The notes under the pieces are model-generated. The model had not been told where the DNA came from, searched no databases, and saw only the letters and a program-made list of their open reading frames with translations. This document shows positions 1 to 11,792 of a DNA stretch of 64,000 bases, one piece after another. The translations under genes were made by a program, and so were the position numbers. Source of the DNA: Brevipalpus yothersi (lineage: Eukaryota > Arthropoda > Arachnida > Trombidiformes > Tenuipalpidae); the NCBI GenBank assembly GCA_003956705.1, contig QZCP01000843.1, forward strand, positions 153,693-217,692, in the 5' to 3' direction. The first letter of the stretch is position 1, and each line of letters opens with the position of its first letter.

Positions 1-658
1 GTTCAAAGTATGCTCAAATATTAATTATGGCTGTCCAAAATGGTTTGTGTAATACTTTGGTATCTTCTAATCAGATGAAAAACAATTTGACCGCACTTTT
101 CCCCAACAATTTGTTAATCAAAGCTATTGGAGGCATGAAACCTTCCAAATCATAATCATTTTGTACAGTTTTTTCTCAATATTTTGTAATGATCTCAAAA
201 CACCTAAAGAAGGGAATAAATTAATTGAGGTTTATAGCATCAGTTATTAACCCAGCTTGGGATAAACCTTGTATCGATTTAATTTCTGATGGCAGTTTTC
301 TATGTGGAACTTTATCGAAATGAGGCCAGTATTCCTCTAGGAACAAGATTGTTCAACATTCTAGCCAGAGAGTACTCACAGTTTTACTCTTTTATTTTTG
401 ATTTTATTCCTCATTTTTTCTTCAAGAAAAGTTCAAACTCCCAATGCTGACTGAGAACTTTACAATTCTATCTTCTAATTGATGCAAGATTGCTGTAAGG
501 ATTGTAGCGATAACATTTCTGCTCCATCAATAATCGCCAAATTTCCGTGAGAATATTTCATCATTCAACTCATGCTTGTTGAACAAGTATGAACACAACA
601 AGCAACTTTAAATCATTAGAACTCTTGATTATAATTTTATTTCATTATATTTTTGGTT
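1..658. other. No gene recognised
   Basis: AT-rich sequence downstream of the TMEM17-like gene, which ends at 659 on the minus strand. I see no convincing exon, RNA gene or repeat. It may hold that gene's 3' UTR. Confidence 0.5.
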
Positions 659-1856
659 TCACTCTGTCTTACTCTGCTTGATAAATATTCCTACCGTCCA
701 CTTTACAACAAATATAGAGGTGACCATTTCGACAACAAGGAAAATCATCATGATTGGCCATGCAACGATCAATGGTGACTGGAGTATTAGGGGATTTTTT
801 ATCATCAGCAATTGGACAGGAAATTGGATGCATGATGTCAATAATAGAAAGCATAGGATCCATGGAATCTGCAATTCAAATGAACGAAAGTTTTTGATCA
901 GTGTAACTTGAATTTTTCTCGAAATTTTGACACTAAGTTTGCTAGGCATGAATTATCGTGTCCTGAAATTCCAAAAACTTCTCATTCCTTCTCTAAAGTA
1001 ATAAGATTTTGAAAAAAAAGTTTCAACAGTGATGGGACAAGCACAATGAGAGAAACTCCAAATATTGGTTAATTGAACTTGCTATTTTGCGATTAATAAA
1101 GGCCTAGAGAGAATTTTTTCAATCCAATTTGTCTACTCAACAGAGTAAATCATTCAAGCTCTAGTATGCTAAAGTTTTGGATGGAAGATAAAATGAGGAG
1201 CTCACCGTATGAGAATAATTGCCCAGATTTCCAAGAAGAAGACGTGGTATCTCTGTAATAGTCGATATAACAAGTCCCGTGATTGACATGAAGTCTTCCA
1301 ATTCATTCAGTTGCTCTCGCTTTGGACAGAAAATTTAACTGTCATCAAGTGAAATTCAAGTATAGTCAGACGCATGTGGTCCCCACTTACCTGAGAATAG
1401 TAAAGTGAAACAATGACGGAGTAATAGATAGGTGAGAAGAGAATATTGAAATGAATGGCCATCTGTAGCACCAAGCAACTAGTAGGTATGGATGAGGCTA
1501 GAAAAGAGATTCGAAAATTCGACATGAGTGGAGAGTATTAGTTTCTGAAATATAAATCGAACCGCTCACCTGTTATCTTGGACCTCGGATCTATCCGCGT
1601 TCTTACAGGCCTAGTTTTCTCAGAAGGTTCTTTCATCCTATAATCTTGACAATTTCTAATCACACGATTCAAATCAGTGAGAGACAAGAGAGAACTCTAT
1701 TCCTCTTAAACGCGTTCTCTTAGCATTTCTGTTGTGAACTTACGGACCTTCCGTTGTCATGGGACAGCCAATACCAGGAAATAAATAATCTCTCATCAAG
1801 AGCCGAAAATTTGTGCCGATGTTAGGATCAAGAATGTGGAAAATCAATCGTAACAT
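659..1856 (-). CDS. TMEM17: TMEM17-like ciliary transition-zone membrane protein, 5 exons
   Basis: Exons in order of transcription: 1856-1744, 1655-1570, 1497-1391, 1319-1206, 868-659. Lengths 113, 86, 107, 114 and 210 nt join in frame (phases 2, 1, 0, 0) to 209 residues; human TMEM17 has 198. Four hydrophobic segments are predicted. Exon 3 reads LVLQMAIHFNILFSP, matching the LALQMSLYFN region that opens TM1 of TMEM17. Exon 4 carries EIPRLLLGNLGN, like the EAIRLYLGYVGN loop. Exon 5 encodes the last two TM segments and ends KQSKTE. Donors are strong (CAG|GTAAGT, CAG|GTGAGC). The family belongs to the MKS module of the ciliary transition zone, which gates membrane protein entry into cilia; in an arthropod it would act in ciliated sensory neurons. 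The exon 2 acceptor is the least certain point, since a second in-frame choice lies about 30 nt upstream. TMEM216/TMEM80 relatives are the alternative. Confidence 0.78.
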
Positions 1857-2597
1857 CTCAGTGAGAGAGAGAAAAAGTTCTCATTATCGTTCAATATTTA
1901 TAAAATATTAATATCAATAATCAGTCGATGGCAGATCAACAAACTTTTTTCTCACACACAGAGAAAACCTCTCTTCATGGGGGTATAGATTCATTATAGT
2001 TTTTGAAAAAGTTTTCCTTCCAAAAATTATAGCTCCCTATCCTATTTTCGGCAAAAATGTTTTCCTACCCTATTGAATATCCAAAGACTTGATCTCAAAT
2101 CTAATCTGATTTAATCGTCAAGTCAGACTCGATTACCAATCGGAACTCAATCGACCAGAAAATCGAACTCAAATGTAACCCAAAAAAGTTAACATTGTTG
2201 CTAAAATCGAGATTCAAAAAGACGCGCTTCTTTGACATTAAGCTTTGTTGCGAAAATGTTTGCTTGATCATTGAGAAAGAGAGAGCAAAAAAGACTTGCA
2301 TTCAACTTGATGTGATCAAGTCATTCAACTAGAAGCCTTTCTTGATTTGATTCTTTCCGAGTTAATTAACCTTGTTGTTGTTGATTAGCTTGCCTCTCTC
2401 TGGGTGTCTTTTGTTAATTGATCATATTCATAGTTTAAGGTGAGTTGAGCTGGTGGTGTTTTATCTCATCTTTAGGTTCTGATGAACTTGACGATCGATT
2501 GCTCAAGATGTATGGTGAAAGATGAACTAATGTTTTTGTATGTTTTTTCCTTCTAACAATTACAATAATAGCCAAGGACAAATACAGCCTCCATACA
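1857..2597. promoter_or_regulatory. Divergent promoter region between TMEM17-like gene and RBX1
   Basis: 741 bp separate the two start codons, which face away from each other. No coding exon, TATA box at a convincing distance, or repeat was recognised. It must contain both 5' UTRs and probably both promoters. Confidence 0.45.
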
Positions 2598-2957
2598 ATG
2601 GCAGACATTGAAGACGATATGGACATTGAACGAAGTGAGGTTAACAATGAATTGCCTAGCAGCTCCACATCTTCATCTGCTAACAAGAAGCGTTTTGAGG
2701 TGAAAAAATGGTCAGCCGTAGCTTTGTGGGCTTGGGATATTGTGGTCGATAATTGTGCTATCTGTCGTAATCACATTATGGACCTTTGTATTGAATGTCA
2801 AGCCAATGCCGCTTCCGCAACATCACAAGAATGTACAGTAGCTTGGGGTGTTTGTAATCATGCTTTCCATTTTCATTGTATATCCCGGTGGCTTAAAACG
2901 CGACAAGTTTGTCCCCTGGACAATCGAGAATGGGAATTCCAAAAATATGGTCACTGA
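2598..2957 (+). CDS. RBX1: RING-box protein 1 (RBX1/Roc1), cullin-RING ligase subunit
   Basis: A 119-residue single-exon protein. From about residue 31 (KKRFEVKKW) to the end (REWEFQKYGH) it is almost identical to RBX1 of other animals; only the N-terminal 30 residues (acidic, then Ser-rich) are specific. RBX1 binds the cullin C-terminus and recruits E2 enzymes, so it is the catalytic core of SCF and other cullin-RING ubiquitin and NEDD8 ligases. The β-strand that inserts into the cullin (WSAVALWAWDIVVD) is intact, as are the RING-H2 zinc ligands in CAICRNHIMDLCIEC, CNHAFHFHCISRW and CPLD. The start is the only ATG before the conserved core. No coding intron. The identity is not in doubt; RBX1 rather than RBX2/SAG is shown by the NHIMDLCIECQAN segment. 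Confidence 0.98.
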   Translation: MADIEDDMDIERSEVNNELPSSSTSSSANKKRFEVKKWSAVALWAWDIVVDNCAICRNHIMDLCIECQANAASATSQECTVAWGVCNHAFHFHCISRWLKTRQVCPLDNREWEFQKYGH

Positions 2958-3449
2958 TCCTTATGGTCAATTTGTTCTGTCAGTCTTTCTTTCATAAAGA
3001 AACATGCCCTCATCCTCTAATCGGTATATGTGCCGATCTTTGAGTGACAGGTTGAGTAAATACTGAAGAATATATCAATTTCTCAAACCGACGATCTCTT
3101 TATACATACGAAAAATGGCGTTCTTATTGCCAATGTCAAGAAATTAAAAAATTCTTACTCCACATCATCAAGTGTGACTCTATTAGCTGACCATTGTTAC
3201 ATTTCGCCTAAATATTAACCTTACAGAACACTGTTCGATCCAAGAAACGACAAAGAAACTGCTACATACAAACTTGTCACAAGTTTCCATCTTAATCTAA
3301 GGAACTTGTGGATAGGAAGCTAATCGATGATGGATGAATGGAATCAAGACGGTATACTTAAGATTCATGTTAAAAATTAGTCCACAAGTTGTGTTCACAT
3401 CACGTATTTATTGAGATGAAGGTGAAAATAACAGTATGGTGACAAATGT
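2958..3449. other. Convergent 3' region of RBX1 and RpS28
   Basis: 492 bp between two tail-to-tail genes. It should hold both 3' UTRs; the only clear signal is the minus-strand AATAAA noted at 3407-3412. Confidence 0.5.
3407..3412 (-). terminator. Poly(A) signal of RpS28
   Basis: The plus strand reads TTTATT, giving AATAAA on the minus strand about 38 nt after the RpS28 stop codon. Confidence 0.6.
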
Positions 3450-3644
3450 TCACCTCAATCTTCTGGCTTCTCGTTCACTTTCAAGCAAAGTTAATATATC
3501 TCCTTCACGGACAGGTCCTTTGACGTTTCTTATAATTGATCGATTGGATTCGTCTAGAAATTCCACACGAACTTGGGTACACTGTCCCTGAGATCCAGTT
3601 CTTCCAAGAACTTTGGTGACACGAGCAAGCTTTACTTTGTCCAT
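3450..3644 (-). CDS. RpS28: Small ribosomal subunit protein eS28
   Basis: 64 residues in one coding exon, the usual size for eS28 (64-69). The sequence is near-identical to animal eS28: KLARVTKVLGRTGSQGQCTQ, then RSIIRNVKGPVREGD and the invariant C-terminus LLESEREARRLR. It is a component of the 40S head near the mRNA exit channel. A 5' UTR intron is likely: on the minus strand a perfect donor (TTAG|GTAAGT) lies at 3772 and a pyrimidine-rich acceptor (...TTTGATAG) at 3657, 12 nt before the ATG. A short 5' exon interrupted just before the start codon is common in ribosomal protein genes. The gene points away from the tail-anchored protein gene at 4412. Confidence 0.97.
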   Translation of the reverse strand: MDKVKLARVTKVLGRTGSQGQCTQVRVEFLDESNRSIIRNVKGPVREGDILTLLESEREARRLR

Positions 3645-4411
3645 ACTTTTGTTTATCTATCAAATCATAAGAGAAAAGAAAATCAAATCAAAAATTTTAG
3701 TCATCACTATTATCACCTTTCCGCAACATAGGATACCAAAACAACCCTTTTCGACAGCAAATTAATACTTACCTAAGAATGATTGACCAGTGATCAGTAC
3801 ACAAAATCAACTAATTAACAGAATTAATTAGCAATCAAGCAACAATCGAAAATTTCGGACAATAATCTGAATCAAAATTGAATCCACAGGAAATCATGTC
3901 TCTCACTTAGCGGAAGTCAACTTTTACTTGAGTTGCTTAGCGGCATAAAGTGGCGCGACTTTTGAAAATTAGCTTGAAGTTTGTTCCTCGAATTGAGAGA
4001 AAAAGTTTTGACAAGGTTTTTCGATTTTATATTATGAATTTTTCTGCCTTATCGAAAAGCGATTGAAATGTTGAATTCTATCATAGTAGAGTTGAATTTT
4101 TATTGAAAGAAGTAATCAGGACCATGGTATGGCTGGGACATTGTTTTTTCCTAAATACGACGAACTGTACAAACAGACAATAATAATAATCTTGAATAAA
4201 TTTTTAATTGTTAGGGTGTTCAAAATGAAGAGAAAATTGAACAATCAAAGTTGCTTACAGTTGAACAATGTTGACTATGGTGACAAATGAATGGAAAATA
4301 TTTCCATAGTGATTAGTGCTAAGCATTGTGAGATTTTTCGATCTTATTTAATTAATAACTCACGTATTTTACTGATCAAAGTCTCAATTTTCTCAATTGA
4401 GCGGAGAAAGA
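3645..4411. promoter_or_regulatory. Divergent promoter region, RpS28 and tail-anchored gene A
   Basis: Contains the likely 5' UTR intron (3657-3772) and 5' exon of RpS28 on the minus strand, then about 600 bp without a recognisable element up to the ATG at 4412 on the plus strand. Confidence 0.45.
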
Positions 4412-5995
4412 ATGTCAGCTAGCGATGTAGCCAAGAAAGAATCTCAAACGGAGCCCAAGACAGAAGCTGAGAAAGGAGATGAGATGAAGTCCAAAACAGA
4501 TTCTGAGACGGGCTCCAAGAAAGGATCCAAAAGATTGTATAAAAAAGGATCCAAGAATCGTCCTAAGAGGAAAGAATTTGAAGGGCGGCTGGTTGGTAGA
4601 TCGAAAGAATTTTCAAAAAGTTTTTTGGATAAATTGAAAAAGTGAGTTTAGTTCCGTGACTTGATTTTTTCCCCATGAGTTTTCTCTTGAATATCGTCTC
4701 CATATAAATTTTCTACTCTTCCGTTTGATTTTATGAGAGGAGACAAAGAACTCCCTCCCGAAAAAATTCCGACTCCTAGCAAGAAATCATTCACAAAACT
4801 GCCTGGTAAAAGCGAATCATTTACCAAAGAATATGTTGCGAAACTAGAAGAGTAAGTTTAAATTTTAATATCCATTCGGGGGTACTTGTAATTAACTTTG
4901 AAAATCTATTCCATCTTGTATACCTACCAGTAAGATAAAAGAAGAAGATGATGAGACTGGAGACGATACAGATACAGAAGATAAAGGTGAAAAATCTGAG
5001 GCTGATGGAGAACAAGCATCAGACAATGATGATGAAAAATCTGAGACAGAGGGAGACAAGAAAAACGAAGAAGACAATGGCAAAAAACCTAAAGGAAAAG
5101 GAAAAAAGGACAAGGGCAAAGATAAAAAATCTGAGGCTGATGAAGAGAAAAAAATAAAGTCTGAAACAGATGAGGAAGCAAAGCCTGATGAATCAGAGAA
5201 AACTGATGCAGATTCAGAAGAAAAAACCAAGGAAATCAAGGCAGATAAAGATGAAAAAACTGAAGGAAATGAAACTGGGTCCTCTGATGCTGATGAAGAT
5301 AAAAAACCTGAGTCTGATAGTGGCAAAAAGCCAAGTGAAGAATCGAAGGACCAAAAGAGCGAAAAATCTGAAACTCAGGACGATACGAAGGACAAGTCTG
5401 ATAAAGACATAAAATCTGAGGCTGGAAAAGTTGAAGAATCTGAGGACTTAGGGAAGATGATTGGGCCAACTGCAATTGAAGTATTCAGATCTGATGGCAC
5501 GGATCAAACCAAGCCTGATGAATCTGAGGCTGAAAAAGGGCAGGAGCCTGGCGAAGGTAACGAATCCAAGCCCGATGAAGACAAAAAATCTGAGGCCGAT
5601 GAATCTGACAAATCTGTGGACGAAAAATTTCCCACTCCCACAGCTAGTCAATTGAAAGAACTTATTCCTGAAGCTATTAATAAGATTGATATTGAAAAAG
5701 TACGTGAAGCAATACCATCTCCTTCACAAGTTGCGGTACTCGCAAGAGAAGCGAGGCAAAAAGCTGATGAAATGGGGTAAGTTTGATTCTCAAAGAAAAA
5801 TAGGAATCATTTATTGATGTCTTTTTTCCTTTCTTTTTGCTCTTTCTTTCAAAACATTCAAGCTTCGAACCGGTAATAAAATGTATTGAAAGTAATCTAC
5901 CTCCGACGCTTAAAGATTTGGCCCCAATTCTCGCGATCGCTATTGGCCTCATGTTTCTTTATTTCGCTTTGAGCCTGATTTTTGGCAGAGTTTGA
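4412..5995 (+). CDS. Tail-anchored protein A with Lys/Glu/Asp/Ser-rich low-complexity domain, 4 exons
   Basis: Exons 4412-4641, 4738-4851, 4931-5776 and 5863-5995; all three introns are phase 2 with GTGAGT/GTAAGT donors. The product has 440 residues. An ATG at 4412 (MSASDVAKK) is taken as start. Residues about 1-115 are basic and Ser-rich. Residues about 115-330 are highly charged, with recurring KSEAD, KSETD and KPDES units and no cysteines. Then a likely helical stretch (LKELIPEAINKIDIEKVREA) and, in the last exon, CIESNLP, six residues, APILAIAIG, and a single hydrophobic segment of about 20 residues ending six or so residues before the stop. There is no signal peptide, so the charged domain should face the cytosol with the protein anchored by its tail. 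I do not recognise a known family. The tail motif recurs in the genes at 39778, 41292 and 53656. Confidence 0.85.
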
Positions 5996-6882
5996 TTTGA
6001 TTTGACTGCTAGATTATGCATTGTTAATTGTTGAATATTCATTGAAAATTTTTATCCCAAAGCCATGGAAGGATCCAAACTTTGTTTCCATAACTTATTA
6101 GATCGAATCAACGAAATGAGCTGAGGGAAAAAATATTCATCAGATTCATAGTCCTCATTTCAAATATTCTTCCATTGTCAGATCATCTTCATGAAAAAAA
6201 TAAAAAATTGATATTTGAATCAATTGTGTTTGTCGAAATATTACAACAGGACTATGTGATTCATATCTTGCTCGGTGAACAGGTGAGGAGGACAATAAAG
6301 CAGTCAGAATGAGTTTCGCTCACTCTTTGAGGGAAAAACAATGAAAAACAACTTTGAAAGTAAATATTCAAGAGTGTTAATTTTTAATGGTCTCTAGAAT
6401 TGTGACTCATGTTTGATCGATGAAGAAATGCGGTAAGAGAGCGAATTTGGCGTTATTGAGCCATCAAATAGCAATGATTGTAAATTGATACCGAAAAGCA
6501 TGTGGATGCCATGACTTCCAGACGATATGAAAGCATCCACAATAAATGATACAGTCCGAGGTTCTGTTATTTTTCGAACCTCATCTAGTCAATCGATATC
6601 TTGATCGAAATATTCCAACATTATCAACTTTTTTCGTATCACAGATACACCTGATAGGCTTTGGTAGGCGTTTCTTTATAGCAGTATTTACAAATTGTCG
6701 AGAAAATTAGATCTTCACCAAAAAAGTGGTCAGCATATTAAGTGCACTAGAGAATCAAAAATCGATTTCAACTGGTCAGAACATTTGCCAGTTTGATCCA
6801 AAAAAGTACCAACCCTCTCATTTGATAGAAAAATCTCTATTTATCGTCATTATTTCGATCCTCATTCGATGGCAATAGTCAA
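5996..6882. other. Convergent intergenic region, no gene seen
   Basis: 887 bp between the stop codons of the tail-anchored gene A (+) and ZnT1 (-). Expected to contain 3' UTRs; no exon or repeat recognised. Confidence 0.5.
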
Positions 6883-9800
6883 TCACACTATACTGCGATT
6901 ACTACTGTTTCTGGAGGTGGTTGATTTATTTCCTGGATCATTTCCATCCAAATCACTATCATCAGCTTCTTGACCATCTATATTTATTTCAGACAGCGGC
7001 ACTTCAAATTCATTGTCTGACGTATCTCCATTTCGTGGCCGTCTTCGAATTGCTGTGCTACCAGTACCTTTGAACCCTTTATACATTCCATTGTGTATAT
7101 TCAATTTGGGTGTCTCTTTCTTGGGACCGCAGCACGTTTGAGCGGCACAAGTTGTGTTCTGTGGACAATCGAGAACGCAATTCTCTTGCTCTTCTTGTGA
7201 CTGAAACTATAGAGGAACAAAATTAATGATCAAGAAAATTTGATAAAGACTAAAAAACTTACTCCAGGTGAAGGGTCCACGAATTCAGGCTGGATGGTTG
7301 TTGAATGTATACCTTCGTTATGGAAGAATTCTTTAACTTTCTCAGCTATTCTCATGTAGTCTTTTAAATTTAGACATCTTATATGAGCCGAGGCAATTAT
7401 TCTATCACCAGCCAATTGCCACACATGAAGCTCATGGACGGCTAAAACTCCATTAATCTGAGAAAAATTAATGAGAATTAATATCGGTCATTTATATTCA
7501 TAATAAGACTGATAACTGAGCATTATGTGCGCAATATTATCAAAGTTAATCGGTTGAGTTGAGTAAATGTCATGCTGATCTCAATCGATAATCAAAAATC
7601 TTACAGAGTAATAAGACGAAGTCAAGACTGCAATCGAGAGCTGTATATACAGAGAGCTGTACTTGCTCTAGCTGGTAAGATGAGGAGAGAAACCAAGCTC
7701 GAAAACCTAATTTGATGTCAGAATCTCCTAACTACAATCTAAGTGCTGACATTAGAAAGCAACAACAAATATACTTGAGGTGAAGTGCTTCCGCCTTCCA
7801 CAAGTGGTATTTGAGATTAGAACTAGAATCATATTCGTAGACATTCGTAAGATGCCAAATTCGAGAAGATTCGCAGAAAAGTCTTATCAACTTCTTATAT
7901 AAGACTAATAATCACAGTCATGATCATACCATGGATATCTAGGTTAAACTACCCTGGTTACCCTGGTTAAAATCTAGATTAAAGCTTGCTTGATGGATTG
8001 CGTAAAGCAAAATGTAACGTAAGGTCTGGAAATGGAATCGAAAGGCTGATTCCACAGCAAAAATCGGTGACAAACGCTGATTCATTGTCTCAAATCTTTT
8101 CTGAGAGAAAGAATATTGATGAGATCGATAGTGTTCTCATCAGAATAAAAACCCAAAACTGAGGTTTGTTCAAGTTTAGATCATGAATCAGAGTGCAGAG
8201 AGAAGGTTTCATTTGAAGTGATAGAATTATTGAACAGTTTACGATGATCGTTAGGGTGTGAATGCTGAGACATCTTGCAATCTTACAATTGTTGCACATT
8301 CTTTTCCAACATTTACAGAGGAATTCATGAAATTCCTAGCCTAAAATTATTTGAGGATCCCAATTAACTCGAATAGTGGACATTATTACAATTTTATACA
8401 TACTAATGGAACAGTTCCAAAAGCGATCTAAACGATGACGTAATCTTGTCCAATAAGATTGGTCTTTCCACTATCATGACCTAACCATCGCTAGGATTAG
8501 TGATGCATTTCCGCTGAATCAGTCAGTAAGATCTGATAAACGATGTGTTCAGAGACTTTGACATTTGCCAAATCATTAATTTTCGCTTTCAACATACAAC
8601 TTTCCTGTTATTGAGCTTGTCTCTTCATAAGTCAAGTAGAAGCAGTTAGATTCGAAACTTTCACAACTCGAAGAGTATTTTCAAACACAGTGAAACTTCC
8701 AAGTTTTAATTGAAGAAAGATGTTGTCTCTTCAGCAATTGGCAGTGCCTATAATCACTCTTTTTGGTATTCAATTATGCCTATTCGATGATATCCAAACG
8801 GCTATCATTAAAGATCGAATGAACAGTACAGCATGGACAAAGATGGCCGATTGTTTTCGACAAAATTTGGGTGCAAGTTCGATTCATGAAGAGGATATTC
8901 GCTGTGTAGGACGTGAAATGATTGCAGCTTTCGAGGAGATGGAACAAGTAGCTTGCAAAAACTGTCAACCGTAAGTATAGCAAACGACAATGATTGATCG
9001 ATTTGTTTTATGAAAATTCCATCAAACTAAGTGACCAATTCCTATTCCTTCAGGTATTTCGACTGTCTAGCCAATTTGAATGCAGTGACCAGATGTGGAT
9101 CGAAAGCAAGAACTTTGGAAGCAATAACAGCAATCGAGGGATGCAAAAAAACGAAAGGATATCAGATGGACAAACCAGCAAGGTAAGTTGATGATACATA
9201 AATGTATATATTAATCAGCAATGCATTCAATGTATCCAAATTTTTCTCAATGGCTATCATTTTTATAGTGATTTTGGAAGAGCAGGAAAAGATTGCTCGG
9301 CAAGCTACTTGTGCTCTGCTAATTGTAACTATCATCCTGACACCAAATCATGCTCACGAAAGAATTGTCGCCGCTAGATAAAAGTTTCACTGGAATGTAA
9401 ATAGTAATTACTAACTGTACATGCGTCTCATACTCTTTCGATTATGTATTCAAACTTTATCTTTATCAAATGCGTGTATTTATAAAGTTGAATTTTCATC
9501 GAGAAATCATATTGATTCTTTCACAGTATCGCTGAATGAACAGTAGGGAATCTTCAAACGTTAGAAGATAGCTCAAGGTAGATGATGGCTTCTTATCTAT
9601 GACCAAAATTGATGAGTTTGTCAGAATCTATCAAATAGATTGCCATCTTACAAGATCTTATGGATGAAAGAATCCTCTGGAGACGTAATAATGAGGAAAA
9701 ATTCCAGGAGATCGAGAGGATCTCGGTTATATAGATGTATTAGACAAGTTCCAAGCATTCACGAATAGCGAAGGAATTCTAGGTTGATAGTATTGAAGGA

Positions 9801-11719
9801 AGAGAGTACACACAGATGTCGAGAATCCGATTTTATCTGCAGCTTATACACATCTATCTTTTGCTTACAACATTTCTATGGATAACTTCGCCTGGTGAAT
9901 TCATCGAATCGGAATCATATAGATGTATAGTGGAATGATTCATGTGATAATCAGATCAGTAATTGACAAATAATGAGACGTGAAAAAAACTATTATTATC
10001 AGTTTTGCACTGAAGTCTAAATAGCTAATGACAAAAACTTGTATTACAAGATCTCCCATCACCTGAAGTAATTGTTGAATAGAATAGATCAATAACCTTA
10101 GAACATTCCAGTGATTCAGCAGTCGAATAGCGAGGGAAAATAATAGAAAAAATAACTATCTCCACTGCTACTGAATTGTTTTCACTCTTCTATGCAACAT
10201 ATGGACATGAGAGCGCAAATTTGTTCCCAATTATCGATATGTATACACATAAATGTTGAGAAGAGAGTGCATTTGAAGAGTGAAATCAATTTAGTTAGGT
10301 TACCATCCGATTTGGGTGGGTTTTAGTGGAGAGAAAAAGAGTTTTGTTCCCTACAATGAGAGTGTTGGTGAAAAAATCGATAAAAAGTCAGAGCTGAAAG
10401 AGTTAAATTCTCATGAAGAAGGTTATTCTTATAGTAACCAATAGTCCAGATTAATGATGGCCAAACTAGCTGGAGGCTGCTGATATCTATTTGAGATAGC
10501 AATCTAAACTTCATAATCAAGCTAGTAGATTCATTTGGGGAAACACTCGAAGCTGGGATCGGAGGAAAAACGAGAAAAAAAATCATGCCTCCAAAAATGA
10601 TTAATAAGAATTGTGGATAACATTGGAAAACTTAGGACAATCGAGGACGTTCTTGGGTACCATGTTGATGAGAATATTTATGACAAGGAAATCATGTGTT
10701 AAGATGGGGCGAAATAGAAGAAGAAGGTCAAGAGTTACAAACAAAGGAGGAAAAGAAGTGCAAGGTTGAAAAGCATTTCATCAACACACCATCTTTGACA
10801 GCTATTAATCTTAAAGGAATGAAAAGTTCCTGAGTTTTTTTATATATATTTATACACACACCACTATAAATGATTGCTGATGAAGGAAACAAAAATCGAA
10901 GCTAGTGCAACTGAAAAGTACGTTACACGAATTTGTGACTTGAGCAAAAGAAAAAATAGTACCCGATAGTTGTGAGAACATTGGAATAATGGTAGAGAAG
11001 AAAGATTAGCTTAGTAATCGATTGAGATCGATCAAATGAATGAATGGTGATAGATATTTTCGTGCATGAACTATGCTCTTTTGATCAGTGGAACTTGAAA
11101 ATGGTCTGTTATATGAACAATGGTGTATGTATACATATGTACTTACTTCTTGTAGTAATTTATCCCGAAGAGAATCGATTTCTATATGAGTAGGAACCGT
11201 TTGAAGTAGAATCATTGCTGATTCTCGTAGTAGAGGCCATGTGCTGACTGAGATAATTGTGACCATTATGATAGACAGAAGCGGATCAACGTAGTCTTTG
11301 ATTTTCCAATCAGTGAATATGATTATTGAAGCACTTATACAAACTATCACCGAGCCGAGAGCATCAGCCAGAACGTGTAGAAAAACTCCTCTCATGTTCA
11401 TTTGACCACCACTATTGGGCTGCTTCTTGCGAGATTTAAGGGCAAGACGATTGTTTTCAGAGCCATCAATTTTTGGCTCAGGTGGAGGTGTTGGTGGTCC
11501 AGAAATGCTACTGTGAGATGATGGTGGATCACCATGATCAGGATTGAAATTGTCTTCTTGCTCATTCAATCGGAGATGGCTTGAGGCTCCCTGCATATGA
11601 CTATGTCTATGTGCACCTCCTGAGTGACTATGGCCATGACCTCCATCTTGATGATATTGGTGTTAGTCAATGAATCACAATGACAGGAGATGAAAAGAGA
11701 TGAAAAGAGAGAAAGAGAA

Positions 11720-11792
<73 letters not shown>

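Noticed and set aside
669..863. Cys-rich frame (RCMANHDDFPCCRNG...) on the minus strand suggesting a small secreted peptide
   Set aside because: The same exon read in another frame continues the TMEM17-like protein with matching phase and two TM helices; the Cys-rich reading is its shadow.
2598..2957. RBX1 as a retrocopy because it lacks introns
   Set aside because: Full-length, intact and the only copy in view; without a genome search there is no reason to prefer a retrocopy over intron loss.
4892..5326. 144-residue Ser-rich frame antisense to tail-anchored gene A
   Set aside because: Produced by the KSE/DE codon repeats on the coding strand; no start context, splice or family support.
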